NCBI RefSeq assembly: GCF_008728635.1
Contig: NZ_CP044285.1
Coordinates: 2,852,001-2,916,000 of the forward strand
DNA: 64,000 nt
Direction: 5' to 3'
Source: Hymenobacter baengnokdamensis
GTDB taxonomy: Bacteria; Bacteroidota; Bacteroidia; Cytophagales; Hymenobacteraceae
Position numbers and translations under genes: made by a program. The notes beneath the pieces were generated by a model that was not told where the DNA came from, searched no databases, and saw only the letters and a program-made list of their open reading frames with translations. Shown piece by piece: positions 26,841 through 35,667 of this stretch (its first letter is position 1; each line of letters starts with the position of its first letter).

Positions 26841-27695
26841 CTAAGCCGTGAACAGAGCACTGTCGCCGGCATCGACGTCGAAGCTGGCGCCGCTGATGTG
26901 ACGGGCCTCGTCGGAGGCCAGAAATACCGCCATCGGGGCCAGGTCTTCGGGGGCGAGCCAAGGCAGGCGCATGGCGGTGCGCTGGCCCCGCACCTGGGCA
27001 ACTACCTCGGTGGTAAGGGGTTCGGGCGGGTCGGAGCGGTAGTCCTGATACGCCTCGCGCAGCCGGGTGTCGTTCATGGTCATGGCCGTGGCAATGAGGC
27101 CGGGCACCAGGGCGTTTACCCTGATATGGTGCTGGCCCAGGTCAATAGCGGCCGATTTCATAAACCCGATAATGCCCCATTTGGAGGCCGCGTAGCTGCT
27201 GCCGTGGCGGAAGCCTTTCTTGCCCTGGCCCGAAGCCGTAACAATAATGCTGCCCTGGTTGCGCTCGGCCATGAGCGGGGCAAAAGCGCGCACGGTATTG
27301 GCCGTGCCGGTCAGGTTGGTGTCGATGACATCGTGCCAGTGCTCGTCGGTCATGGCCAGCAGCGGCCTAAACACCTGGATGCCCGCATTGGCAACCAGAA
27401 TATCCAATTTTCCGAATATTTCCTGAGCTTGCCGGGCGGCTGCCCGCAGCGCCTCAACGTTGCGGATATCGAGCGTAAGCGGAACGAACCGGCCACCTTC
27501 CGCCTCTACCAGGCGCTGGGTTTCGGCCAGGTCGGCGGGCGTGGCGGCCGGGTAATCAGTGGTGTGGCTGACTTCGGCGGCCAGGTCGATGCCCATAATG
27601 GCGGCCCCCTCGCGGGCATAAGCCACGGCAATGGCACGGCCGATGCCACGTGCGGCGCCGGTGATAACGGCGGTTTTTCCTTCTAAACGATTCAT
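26841..27695 (-). CDS. SDR family oxidoreductase (long variant)
   Basis: A 284-residue short-chain dehydrogenase. TGAARGIG (about 12-19) binds the dinucleotide, followed by GIDLAAE; NAGIQVF, catalytic SASGQ-region and YAASK are present. There is an insertion after strand 2 (about 42-60) and another before the C-terminus (about 200-240, RLREAYQDYRS), resembling the longer SDRs sometimes linked to mycofactocin-type or carveol dehydrogenases. C-terminal GASFDVDAGDS is the usual SDR end. Same strand as the GH1 gene (127 bp gap), divergent from poxB. May act with the first SDR on products of the glycosidase, but this is inference from position. Confidence 0.8.
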   Translation of the reverse strand: MNRLEGKTAVITGAARGIGRAIAVAYAREGAAIMGIDLAAEVSHTTDYPAATPADLAETQRLVEAEGGRFVPLTLDIRNVEALRAAARQAQEIFGKLDILVANAGIQVFRPLLAMTDEHWHDVIDTNLTGTANTVRAFAPLMAERNQGSIIVTASGQGKKGFRHGSSYAASKWGIIGFMKSAAIDLGQHHIRVNALVPGLIATAMTMNDTRLREAYQDYRSDPPEPLTTEVVAQVRGQRTAMRLPWLAPEDLAPMAVFLASDEARHISGASFDVDAGDSALFTA

Positions 27696-27727
27696 AGCCT
27701 TTCAAATGAAGTAGGAAGAATTGCCTA

Positions 27728-27760
27728 TACGGGCGGAACGCAAAGACGCTCACGCCCGTA
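27728..27760. promoter_or_regulatory. inverted repeat in the SDR/poxB divergent region
   Basis: TACGGGCG (27728-27735) and CGCCCGTA (27753-27760) are perfectly complementary with a 17-nt gap, in the 107-bp region between the divergent SDR and poxB genes. Placement suits a shared operator. No regulator is encoded beside it. Confidence 0.35.
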
Positions 27761-27802
27761 AGCCTGAAAGCCGCTTTTGACCGCTTCTGCCAGGCTTATC
27801 TT

Positions 27803-29530
27803 ATGTCCCAGAAATCCATTTCCGAAATCCTTGTCGATACCCTGCAAGCTGCTGGAGTCAAGCGCGTGTTTGGCCTGGTGGGCGATTCGCTCAATGGCAT
27901 CACTGATGCTATCCGGACCCGCGAGGGCATCGAGTTTGTGCAGGTGCGGCACGAGGAAGCCGGGGCGTTTGCGGCCGGGGCCGAAGCGTTTCTGACGGGC
28001 GGGCTGGCCGTGTGCGCCGGCTCGTGCGGGCCGGGCAACACGCATCTGCTCAATGGCTTATTTGATTGCCACCGCTCGCGGGTGCCGGTGCTGGCCATCG
28101 CCGCCCAGATTCCGAGCGCCGAAATTGGCAGCGGCTATTTTCAGGAGACGCATCCCGAGCGCATTTTTCGGGAGTGCAGCCATTACTGCGAAGTGATTGC
28201 CGGGCCCGACCAGGCGGTGCGCGTTATTGAGTCGGCCATTCAGGCGGCGCTGGGGCTGGGTGGGGTGGGCGTGGTAGTTATTCCGGGCGATGTAGCCCAC
28301 CTCAAAGCCGAAGCGCCCGCGCCGCGCCTGCCCAGCCTGGGCCACGAAAGCGCCCTGCGCCCCGCCGAAACCCAACTGGCCAGGGCCGCGCAGCTGCTCG
28401 ACGAGTGTGAAAAGGTCACGATTCTGGCGGGCATCGGCTGCGCGGGCTCGCACGCCGAGCTGCTGCAGATAGCCGGGGCGCTGCAAGCGCCCGTGGTACA
28501 CGCCCTGCGCGGCAAGGAGTGCGTCGAGCCCAATAACCCGTTTGACGTGGGCCTGACCGGCTTGCTGGGCATGCCCGCCGGCTACCATGCGCTGATGGAG
28601 GCCGATGGCATTCTGATGCTGGGCACCGATTTCCCATACCGCCAGTTTTTCCCCGACGATGCCCGCGTGGTGCAGGTCGATACCCGGCCGCTGCACCTGG
28701 GCCGCCGCACCCGCGTAGAGGTGGGCCTGCACGGCTCGGTGGGCGAGACGGTGCGCCAGCTGCTGCCGCTGTTGCGAGCCCGCAGCAGTGACGCACACCT
28801 GAAAGCGGCCCGGCAGCGCCACCAGCAAGACGAGCAGCACCTGGCCGAGCTGGCCACCGGCGAGGCCGGCGATACCAGCCTGCACCCGCAATACGTAGCC
28901 CGCCTGCTCGACGAGCTGGCTGCCGACGACGCCATCTTTACCTGCGATGTGGGCACGCCCACTATCTGGGCCGCCCGGTACCTGCACATGAATGGCCGCC
29001 GCCGCCTGCTGGGCTCCTTCGTGCACGGCAGCATGGCTGGGGCCTTGTCGCAGGCAATTGGGGCGGCGCTGGCTTTTCCGGGCCGGCAGGTAGTGGCATT
29101 GTGCGGCGACGGTGGCTTCACCATGCTGCTGAGCGAGCTGATGACCCTGCGGCAACTAAAGGTCCCGGTCAAGGTTATCATCTTCAATAACAGCGCCTAT
29201 GGCTTTGTGGAGCTGGAAATGAAAGCGGCCGGTACTCTCGAGTACGGCACCAGTATGGACAACCCCGATTTCGGCCGCCTGGCCGAAGCGGCCGGCATCA
29301 AAGGCTTGCGCGTGAGCGACCCGGCCCAGCTGGAAAATGCCCTGCGCGAGGCCCTGGCCCACGACGGCCCCGTAATAGTAGATGCCGTAGTGAAGCGCCA
29401 GGAGCTGAGTATGCCGCCCAGCATCGACGCCGCGCAAGCCGAGGGCTTTGGCCTGTACGCCCTCAAAGCGCTGATGAACGGCCGCGGCAGCGAGCTGCTC
29501 GAAATGGCCAAAACCAACCTGGGGCGCTAA
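27803..29530 (+). CDS. poxB: pyruvate:quinone oxidoreductase (pyruvate oxidase) PoxB
   Basis: A thiamine-diphosphate flavoenzyme that oxidatively decarboxylates pyruvate to acetate and CO2, passing electrons to quinone. 575 aa, nearly the E. coli length. N-terminal PYR domain with GLVGDSLNG and the activating Glu in RHEEAGAFAAGAEA; central FAD-domain; C-terminal PP domain with GDGGFTMLLSEL...NNSAYGF giving the GDG-x25-NN thiamine site. The end, YALKALMNGRGSELLEMAKT, closely resembles the amphipathic lipid-binding C-terminal helix of E. coli PoxB, so membrane association is expected. Divergent from an SDR gene with an inverted repeat between them. Other TPP enzymes are less likely because of this tail. 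Confidence 0.9.
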   Translation: MSQKSISEILVDTLQAAGVKRVFGLVGDSLNGITDAIRTREGIEFVQVRHEEAGAFAAGAEAFLTGGLAVCAGSCGPGNTHLLNGLFDCHRSRVPVLAIAAQIPSAEIGSGYFQETHPERIFRECSHYCEVIAGPDQAVRVIESAIQAALGLGGVGVVVIPGDVAHLKAEAPAPRLPSLGHESALRPAETQLARAAQLLDECEKVTILAGIGCAGSHAELLQIAGALQAPVVHALRGKECVEPNNPFDVGLTGLLGMPAGYHALMEADGILMLGTDFPYRQFFPDDARVVQVDTRPLHLGRRTRVEVGLHGSVGETVRQLLPLLRARSSDAHLKAARQRHQQDEQHLAELATGEAGDTSLHPQYVARLLDELAADDAIFTCDVGTPTIWAARYLHMNGRRRLLGSFVHGSMAGALSQAIGAALAFPGRQVVALCGDGGFTMLLSELMTLRQLKVPVKVIIFNNSAYGFVELEMKAAGTLEYGTSMDNPDFGRLAEAAGIKGLRVSDPAQLENALREALAHDGPVIVDAVVKRQELSMPPSIDAAQAEGFGLYALKALMNGRGSELLEMAKTNLGR

Positions 29531-29650
29531 CGGCTTATCAACTGGCGAGTTAGGGTGGTGAGAAAGTCCGGGGCTGGCGAGCTGAACAAAAAAGGTGATT
29601 TTTGGTGTTAAATTCAGCCCCGCCACCCGCCAGGGGCCGAATTTGCCTGC

Positions 29651-30531
29651 ATGACTACCAACGAAATCAAAGCCCTCATCTCGCTGCTCGACGACCCGGA
29701 AATCGCTCCTCAGATTCAGGGAGAAATCCAGAATCTGGGCGAGGCCATTATTCCGTTTCTGGAAGAATCGTGGGAAGAAACCCTCGACCCCCAGCAGCAG
29801 CAGCGGCTCGAAGACCTCATTCACCAGCTGCAGTTTGAGGGCGTGCAGCAGCGCCTGCGCGTGTGGCGCGACTCGGGCGCGCACGACCTGCTCGAAGGCA
29901 TGTGGCTGCTCAATTCGTATCAGTACCCCGATGCTGACTTACAGGCGCTTAACCGGGCCATTGAGCAGCTGCGCTTCGAGGCCTGGACGTTATTGCGCCC
30001 CGAGATGCACCCCGCCGACCAGGTGCAGATACTCAACCACGTCATCTTCCGCAACCATAAGTTTTCGGCTAATACCCAGCACTTTCACTCGCCGGCCAAC
30101 TCCATGCTGCACCGGGTGCTCGAAACCAAGCGCGGCAATCCGCTGTCGCTGGGCGTTATCTACCTGCTCGTGGCGCAGCGGCTCAACCTGCCGGTTTTTG
30201 GCGTGAACCTGCCCAATTTATTTGTGCTGACTTACCAGCTCTTTAAGGATGAGCACGGCAAGCCCGTGCTGCCGTTTTACATCAACTGCTACAACCGGGG
30301 GTTATATTGTCAAAATCAGATATTGAGCACTACGTGGGCCAGCTCGGTATCACCTCGCAGGAGTCGTTTTACGAGCCTTGCACCCATCTCGATATTGTGC
30401 GCCGTGCCATGCGCAATCTGCAGGTTGGCTTCGAGAAATTGCAGGAGCCGGCCAAGGCAGCCGAGGTGTCGCAGCTGCTGGCCATCTTACTTGAGCAGGA
30501 CGAGCTGGGCCCCGATACCGACGAAGATTAG
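29651..30531 (+). CDS. transglutaminase-like (SirB1/Transglut_core2) protein, frameshifted
   Basis: A protein of about 293 residues when repaired, from the SirB1-like transglutaminase-fold family of unknown function. N-terminal helical region (EIKALISLLDD), then the core with HVIFRNHKFSAN and RGNPLSLGVIYLLVAQRL, and the family-typical FYINCYNRG. At the G5 run 30297-30301 the frame is lost: continuing in frame gives Arg/Ser-rich nonsense to 30592, whereas restoring one G (CGG GGG GTT ATA TTG) leads into SKSDIEHYVGQLGI and a natural end at 30531. So the gene is either a recent pseudogene or carries a sequencing error. 120 bp after poxB, same strand. Confidence 0.8.
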
Positions 30532-30605
30532 GGCTAAAGCCCTGCCGCACCGTAGCTTTATATGGGCAGCCCGACTATTTTTGGCTGCGTAATCCGGCTA
30601 TTGTA

Positions 30606-31565
30606 ATGATGCGCGCCGCTATGTTGCTTAGTTGCCTGGGAGTAGGCTCCCTGGTGTTGCCGGGCGAGCCCGTGCTGCCCCAGCAGCCGCAGATTTTTGC
30701 GCCCGGTATCATCAGCACCGGCGAGTATGAGTCGCACCCAGCCTTCACGGCGAGCGGCGACACGCTGTGCTTTCTGAAAAGCGCGCCCGACATGAGCACC
30801 TGGACGCTGTGCTTTTCGTATCGCCGCCAGGGGCAGTGGACAACCCCGGTAGTGGCGCCTTTTTCGGGCCGCTACCTGGATGCGGACCCGTTTTTCACGC
30901 GCGACGGCCGCACGCTGTATTTTATGTCGTACCGGCCGGTACAGGCCGGCGATTCGGCCCGCCGCGACACCGACATCTGGCGTGTGCACCGCACGCGCAC
31001 CGGCTGGGGCGCGCCCGAGCACCTGCCGGCTCCGGTTAATAGTTCGGAGGACGAATATTACCCGACCCTCACCGACCAGGGGGCACTGTATTTTGGCTCG
31101 AAGCGGCCGGGTGGGCAGGGTGGCTCCGACTTTTACCGTTGTGCCCCGCAGGGCACGGGCTTTGGCGCCGCCGAAAACCTGGGGCCGGCCATTAACACGG
31201 CGGGGCATGAATACGAGCCGTTTATTGACCCGCAGGAGCGCTTCCTGATTTTTATGGCGGGCCGCCCGGCCGACCTGCGCAATGCCGACCTCTACCTGGC
31301 TTATCGCCGCCGCGGCCAGTGGCAGCCGGCCCGCCGCCTGCCCATGCCGTTTAGCTCATCGAGCATCGAGTTTTCGCCTAAAATAACCCGCGATGGCAAG
31401 GCTTTTTTCTTTGCCAGCGCCCGCAGCCTGCCTTTCGTAGCGCCTGCGCAGCCCGAAACGGCCGCCCAGCTGCATCACCGGCTTACCAGTCCCGGCAATG
31501 GGCTGGGCGATATTTACTGGGTCGATGTAAAAGCGTTGGGCCTGGACCTAATGCCGGCCGATTGA
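30606..31565 (+). CDS. secreted PD40-repeat (TolB-like propeller) protein
   Basis: A 319-residue exported protein composed of PD40/WD40-like blades. The N-terminus (MMRAAMLLSCLGVGSLVLPG) is a signal sequence; a later ATG at 30621 is also possible. Repeats carry the pattern P-x-h-[ST]-x-D/G-G-x-x-L-x-F: HPAFTASGDTLCFL, DPFFTRDGRTLYFM, YYPTLTDQGALYFGS, YEPFIDPQERFLIF, FSPKITRDGKAFFFAS. These bind protein partners or small ligands in the periplasm; in Bacteroidota they often accompany OmpA or outer-membrane systems, none of which is adjacent. Function unknown. Convergent with the redoxin gene. Confidence 0.75.
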   Translation: MMRAAMLLSCLGVGSLVLPGEPVLPQQPQIFAPGIISTGEYESHPAFTASGDTLCFLKSAPDMSTWTLCFSYRRQGQWTTPVVAPFSGRYLDADPFFTRDGRTLYFMSYRPVQAGDSARRDTDIWRVHRTRTGWGAPEHLPAPVNSSEDEYYPTLTDQGALYFGSKRPGGQGGSDFYRCAPQGTGFGAAENLGPAINTAGHEYEPFIDPQERFLIFMAGRPADLRNADLYLAYRRRGQWQPARRLPMPFSSSSIEFSPKITRDGKAFFFASARSLPFVAPAQPETAAQLHHRLTSPGNGLGDIYWVDVKALGLDLMPAD

Positions 31566-31610
31566 GCCAGTGGCCGGGCAGATGCGCCCATCACCCGCTT
31601 TGTATAGAAA

Positions 31611-32177
31611 TTACCGCTTGATGAGGCAGCCGGTTGCCCGCTTGTCGGCTACGCCGGCCGGGCGGCCGGCCAGCAGGTTATCCAGTACCTGATGCAGGTA
31701 GGCTTGCTGCACGCCGCTGGCTACCTGGGGGTTATCGTCGATAGCGCCCCGGTAGCGCACCGCAAAGCCCGAGCCGGCGGGCTGGAGCACCACGGCCTCG
31801 GTGGTCTTGCTCACGCCCAGCGCGGTGCTGGCGGCGCCATCGTCGGTGAAAGTAGCCAGCGCGCCGCCCCCGCCGCCCTCGTTCGTGTCGAGGTTGATGG
31901 GCACATTAACAAACATAAACTCCACGCCCCGGCCGCCGAAAGCAGTGTGCAGGGCCGAGAGGCGCTCCTGATAGAGGCGCGTGTAGGCGCAGGCCGGGTT
32001 CAGAAAGATGACTACTACTGCCTTCTGGCCGTTATACGCACTCAGCGAGGCACTGCCCCCGCCGTTTTTTTGCACCGTAAAATCGCCCACGGTCCCTTGG
32101 GCACAGGCGGTGCCCACCGTGACGGTAGCCAGCAGCAGGGCAGCAGCCAGCAACGCCGGAAGTTTACGAAAAGACAT
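31611..32177 (-). CDS. exported redoxin/peroxiredoxin-like protein
   Basis: A 188-residue thioredoxin-fold protein. ATG at 32177 (MSFRKLPALLAAALLL) gives a signal peptide ending TACAQ; the ORF extends further upstream but without a better start. The AhpC/TSA-like core has VVIFLNPACAYTRLYQERL, where the single Cys occupies the peroxidatic-like position, followed by FMFVNVPINLD. The C-terminal KRATGCLIKR adds a second Cys, a feature of redoxin proteins from this group. A Gly-rich loop (about residues 105-110) is unusual. Ends 45 bp from the convergent PD40 gene; the phosphopantetheinyl transferase gene starts 5' of it on the same strand. Likely a periplasmic thiol-redox protein; the partner is unknown. 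Confidence 0.65.
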   Translation of the reverse strand: MSFRKLPALLAAALLLATVTVGTACAQGTVGDFTVQKNGGGSASLSAYNGQKAVVVIFLNPACAYTRLYQERLSALHTAFGGRGVEFMFVNVPINLDTNEGGGGGALATFTDDGAASTALGVSKTTEAVVLQPAGSGFAVRYRGAIDDNPQVASGVQQAYLHQVLDNLLAGRPAGVADKRATGCLIKR

Positions 32178-32229
32178 GACGAGGGTAGAAAGGAGCAGAG
32201 GAGATACGGGCCAGCGCCGGGTAAAGGAT

Positions 32230-32931
32230 TTAGGAAGAAGCAAGCTGGTAGCAGTACGTGAGCACGTAGCCGGCTGCCGGCCGAAGATAACAAATCTGGT
32301 GCCGGGAAATGCCTGTGGCTAAGCTCAGCCGGGCGGACAGCCGGCCGGGTACCGGCCAGGGCCCGGCCGGCAGGTCGAGCAGCAGGTTTTCGCGGAAGAT
32401 AATGCCCCGGCGGCCCGCCAGCTTATAAAGCGTTTCCTTGGCGCTCCAAAGCAGGCTAAATAGCGCTATCGAAGCAGCGCACGGGTCGGAGTTTGCCAGG
32501 TGAATATTGGGTAAACAAGCTATTTCATGCTGGTTTAGAAACTTGGGTCCAATGCGCTGCGCTTTATCGCGCACTATTTCTACATCGATACCGACGGCCG
32601 TGCCAGGCGGAGCCAGCAGAGCCGCCACCCACTCGCCGGAGTGCGACAGCGATACGGCGGGCGGGCGGCCCGGCCCGGCCAGAAAGGGCCGCCCCGTATC
32701 ATCATTGCGCAGCGGTGAAGCCGGGGTGGCGGTAGCCGCCAACAGCTGTTGCACCAGCACCCGGCCGGCCAGCCACTGCGCCTGGCGCAGGCCATCGGCG
32801 CGGGCGGGCAGCAGCAGCACGTAGGCCGGGGCATCGGCGAGCTGAAGCCAGAGCGCGGCCGGCGCTTCGGTGAGGTGCCAGAGGCCCAGGTGAGCGCCGC
32901 CGGGCAGGGCGGTAATAGCGTGAAGTGGCAT
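32230..32931 (-). CDS. 4'-phosphopantetheinyl transferase superfamily protein
   Basis: Transfers the phosphopantetheine arm of CoA to a carrier-protein serine. 233 residues from ATG 32931 (MPLHAITALPG); the frame is open further upstream but overlaps the divergent WD40 gene's start. Sfp-type motifs: GRPFLAGPG, SLSHSGEW, magnesium-binding GIDVEIV and the WSAKETLYK (WxxKEA-like) helix, all present. Length fits Sfp/Gsp-type enzymes more than AcpS. No polyketide or peptide synthase is nearby, so it probably serves fatty-acid or general carrier proteins. 52 bp separate it from the downstream redoxin gene, so they may be co-transcribed. Confidence 0.85.
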   Translation of the reverse strand: MPLHAITALPGGAHLGLWHLTEAPAALWLQLADAPAYVLLLPARADGLRQAQWLAGRVLVQQLLAATATPASPLRNDDTGRPFLAGPGRPPAVSLSHSGEWVAALLAPPGTAVGIDVEIVRDKAQRIGPKFLNQHEIACLPNIHLANSDPCAASIALFSLLWSAKETLYKLAGRRGIIFRENLLLDLPAGPWPVPGRLSARLSLATGISRHQICYLRPAAGYVLTYCYQLASS

Positions 32932-33009
32932 AACGAAACGAGCAGCGGCGAAGGTAGGGCGGCCCCGGCTAAAGCGGATACCGCCGCGGCGCCCGACCTT
33001 TGAGGAGCT

Positions 33010-33957
33010 ATGCTCGCTACTACTCCGCCGCTTCGCCCCACCGCGCACCGCATTGGCACCCTGGCCGGGCACCGCGACGCGGTGTACGCCCTGGCCGGCC
33101 GGCCCGACTCCGACCGCATCTTTTCGGGCAGCGCCGATGGCATGGTAGTGGCCTGGGACAGCGCCCGGCCCGAAGCCGACGGCGAGCTGCTGGCGCGGGT
33201 CGAGAATTCGGTGTATGCCCTGCGCGAGCTGCCCGGCCGCGGGCTGCTGCTGCTGGGCCACAATTTTCAGGGCGTGCAGGCTATTGACCTGCCGAGCAAA
33301 ACACTCGCCTTCGCCACGGCGCTGCCGCCGGTGGCCATCTTCGATATAGTATATTCGGAAACGCGCCAGCGTCTGTACTGCGCCCTGGGTGATGGCACGC
33401 TGGCCGTGCTGCGCGGCTCCGACTTCCGGCTTGAGCACCTGCTGCGCCTAAGCGCTAAAAGTCTGCGCTGCCTGGCCCTGCACGAAGGCCGCCACGAGCT
33501 GGCCGTGGGCAGCTCCGACTGGAAGGTTTACGTGCTGGACCTCGACTCGCTGCAAATAAAAAACTCGCTGTCCGAAGCAACCAATTCCGTTTTTACGCTT
33601 ACCTATACCCCCGACGGCCGCCACCTGCTGGCGGCCGGCCGCGATGCGCACCTGCGGCGCTACGATACTACCCAGGATTACGCGCTGGCCGATAGTATAG
33701 TAGCCCACATGTACGCTATCAATCACCTGGCTTTTAGCGGCGATGGACGCTACCTGGCCAGCTGCTCGCTCGATAAGAGCATCAAGCTCTGGGACCCTGC
33801 CAGCCTGGCTCTGCTGCGGGTGCTGGACCGGGCCCGCACGGCCGGCCACGGCACGTCGGTCAATAAATTGGTTTGGCCGGGCAACCCGCATCGGCTAGTT
33901 TCGTGCAGCGATGACCGAAGCCTGGCCGTGTGGCAGGTTGCAGTGGGCAGTGAGTAG
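33010..33957 (+). CDS. WD40 repeat protein
   Basis: A 315-residue cytoplasmic WD40 beta-propeller without signal peptide. Repeat units end in the typical dipeptide pattern: GHRDAVYALAGRP...VVAWDS, SVFTLTYTPDGRHLLAAGRD, AINHLAFSGDGRYLASCSLD..IKLWD and LVSCSDDRSLAVWQV. About seven blades can be counted, some degenerate. Such proteins act as interaction platforms; the partner is unknown. A TTTG-containing box (GACCTTTG, about 32995-33002) lies only about 8 bp before the ATG, implying a very short leader. Divergent from the phosphopantetheinyl transferase gene. Confidence 0.8.
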   Translation: MLATTPPLRPTAHRIGTLAGHRDAVYALAGRPDSDRIFSGSADGMVVAWDSARPEADGELLARVENSVYALRELPGRGLLLLGHNFQGVQAIDLPSKTLAFATALPPVAIFDIVYSETRQRLYCALGDGTLAVLRGSDFRLEHLLRLSAKSLRCLALHEGRHELAVGSSDWKVYVLDLDSLQIKNSLSEATNSVFTLTYTPDGRHLLAAGRDAHLRRYDTTQDYALADSIVAHMYAINHLAFSGDGRYLASCSLDKSIKLWDPASLALLRVLDRARTAGHGTSVNKLVWPGNPHRLVSCSDDRSLAVWQVAVGSE

Positions 33958-34065
33958 GAATAGTTTTTGTGCGCGGCGCCCGGGCTGAGGTTCCGTTTTT
34001 ACTGTTGCGCTGCCCTCATTAAGCATTCGTAGTCACCCGCTCCTTGTTATTTGCTTCCTGAATTT

Positions 34066-35103
34066 ATGAAAATTACCGCCCTCGATATCCGGCAGAAGAC
34101 GTTTGAAAAATCCTTTCGGGGCGTTGATAAGGACGAAGTGCAGGCTTTCCTGAACATGGTGTCGCAGCAGTGGGAGCGCCTGGGCGACGAAAACCGCGAG
34201 CTGCGCCTCAAGCTGGAGCACGCCCAGCAGGATGTGCAGAAGATGCGCGAGGTAGAAAGCTCGCTCTACCGCACCCTGAAAACGGCCGAGGACACCGGCA
34301 ACTCCATTACCGAGCAGGCCCAGCGCGATGCCGACCTGCGCCGCCGCGAGGCCCAGCTGCTGGCCGAGCAAACGCTGGCGGAAGCCCGCCAGCGCGCCCG
34401 CGCCATTGTGGAAGAAGCTTACCAGACAGCCACTAGCACCGTAGCCGATATGCAGAAGGAAGTTGGTGGCCTGGGGCAGGAGTGCCAGCGCCTTGAGCAG
34501 CAGCTTGATGCGTTGGTGCGCGACCTACACCACCTGGCTTCCGATGCGCTCGAAAAAGTGGAGCGCGCCCGAACCCGCCCCAAAAATGGCTCAGCGGCTA
34601 TCCTTTCGCGGGCCGGCAGCGTACAGGTAAAGCGGCCCGATGAAGCGGCCGCGCCCGAACCTAGCCCTGCCCCCGATATGAACGTCACCACTGCTTCTTC
34701 CCGCCCTTCGGCAGCGGCCGTTGCTTCGGCTCCCGCTGCTGCCCCAAGTGCTGCCCCCGCTGCCCGCGCCGGGCAGGATGCGCCGCCCTCAGCAGTCGCA
34801 CCCACCGGCTACAACCCCAAGCCGGGCCAGCAGCCCGACCCCGGCCAGGCGCCTACGCCCGATATTGAGCGGCCCCACGCGCCGGCCGAAAATCCCGGTA
34901 TTGCGCCCGCGCCGCGCATCGACCAGCCCGGCCCCGAAACGGTGCCCTCGCCGCCCTCGCCCTATGTGGAGCCGGCGCGGCCCGAAATCAGCCCGATTGG
35001 CCCCGGCCGGCCCGAAATTCAGCAGCCCGAGCGTACTACTCATCCCGGTATGGCAGCGCAGCCTGAGCCGATAGGGGAGAAGTCGTTTTTTGACGAAATA
35101 TAG
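34066..35103 (+). CDS. DivIVA domain-containing protein
   Basis: A 345-residue protein starting at ATG 34066 (a TTG 15 bp upstream would add MLPEF). The N-terminal DivIVA domain (about 1-60) shows ITALDIRQKTFEKSFRGVD and VQAFLNMVSQQW, followed by a long coiled coil (about 35-175) rich in Glu/Arg/Gln, then a disordered Pro/Ala-rich tail of about 160 residues ending GEKSFFDEI. DivIVA proteins bind curved membrane and organise poles, septa or cell growth. The long proline-rich tail is unlike Bacillus DivIVA and more like the Bacteroidota group. No division genes are adjacent. It ends directly at the arm of an inverted repeat. Confidence 0.8.
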   Translation: MKITALDIRQKTFEKSFRGVDKDEVQAFLNMVSQQWERLGDENRELRLKLEHAQQDVQKMREVESSLYRTLKTAEDTGNSITEQAQRDADLRRREAQLLAEQTLAEARQRARAIVEEAYQTATSTVADMQKEVGGLGQECQRLEQQLDALVRDLHHLASDALEKVERARTRPKNGSAAILSRAGSVQVKRPDEAAAPEPSPAPDMNVTTASSRPSAAAVASAPAAAPSAAPAARAGQDAPPSAVAPTGYNPKPGQQPDPGQAPTPDIERPHAPAENPGIAPAPRIDQPGPETVPSPPSPYVEPARPEISPIGPGRPEIQQPERTTHPGMAAQPEPIGEKSFFDEI

Positions 35104-35104
35104 A

Positions 35105-35292
35105 CCACGGATTTATCGGATTCGTCAGATTAAACCGGATTTTGGGGATGTCAGTGCGCTTTTAGTCCGGTAGCTCTTTATTTTTTGATGACGTATGCAG
35201 GGCTGCCCAACGGGCAGCCCTTTACTTTTAGGGCCGCGAAAGGGATTCGTCACCAAAATCCGGTTAATCCGACGAATCCGATAAATCCGCGG
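35105..35292. repeat. long inverted repeat bracketing the divIVA-folB interval
   Basis: Left arm 35105-35145 and right arm 35253-35292 are complementary over about 40 bp with few mismatches. Each arm is itself built of reiterated GGATT units (CGGATTTATCGGATTCGTC). The left arm begins one base after the DivIVA stop; the right arm ends 9 bp before the folB ATG. A terminator hairpin lies in the loop. This looks like a dispersed intergenic repeat of the chromosome. Confidence 0.8.
35199..35230 (+). terminator. intrinsic terminator of the DivIVA gene
   Basis: A 10-bp stem AGGGCTGCCC/GGGCAGCCCT (35199-35208, 35212-35221) with a 3-nt loop, followed by a T-rich run, between the arms of the inverted repeat. 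Confidence 0.75.
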
Positions 35293-35301
35293 TTCAGACA
35301 G

Positions 35302-35667
35302 ATGGGCCAGATTGCACTTGAAGGACTCGAATTTTTTGCCTTTCACGGCTATTATGATGAGGAGCAGAAAATCGGCAATAAGTACGGCATCGACCTGTAC
35401 CTGAAAACTGACCTGCACGCGGCCGGCGCCTCCGATAAGCTGGCCGAAACTGTTAATTACGAGGTGCTTTACCGGCTTGTGCTCGAAGAGATGCAGCGCC
35501 CGGCCCGCCTCCTGGAGCACCTGGCCCACCGCATCCTCGACCGCCTGATGAGTGAATTTCCGCAGGTACGCAAGGGAAGGGTGAGCGTGTCGAAATTCAA
35601 CCCGCCGGTGGGCGGCATCTGCCAGCGGGCACGCGTTACGCTGACGCGCAAGCAAGGCAGCAACTAA
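35302..35667 (+). CDS. folB: dihydroneopterin aldolase FolB
   Basis: Catalyses conversion of 7,8-dihydroneopterin to 6-hydroxymethyl-dihydropterin and glycolaldehyde in folate synthesis. 121 residues, the normal size, from ATG 35302; the frame is open upstream only because it crosses the repeat arm (NPVNPTNPINP). Family motifs: GLEFFAFHGYYDEEQ with the active-site Glu, a TVNYEVLYRLV segment and catalytic Lys region in VSVSKFNPPVGG. No other folate genes are adjacent. The promoter must lie inside or beyond the inverted repeat. Confidence 0.9.
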   Translation: MGQIALEGLEFFAFHGYYDEEQKIGNKYGIDLYLKTDLHAAGASDKLAETVNYEVLYRLVLEEMQRPARLLEHLAHRILDRLMSEFPQVRKGRVSVSKFNPPVGGICQRARVTLTRKQGSN

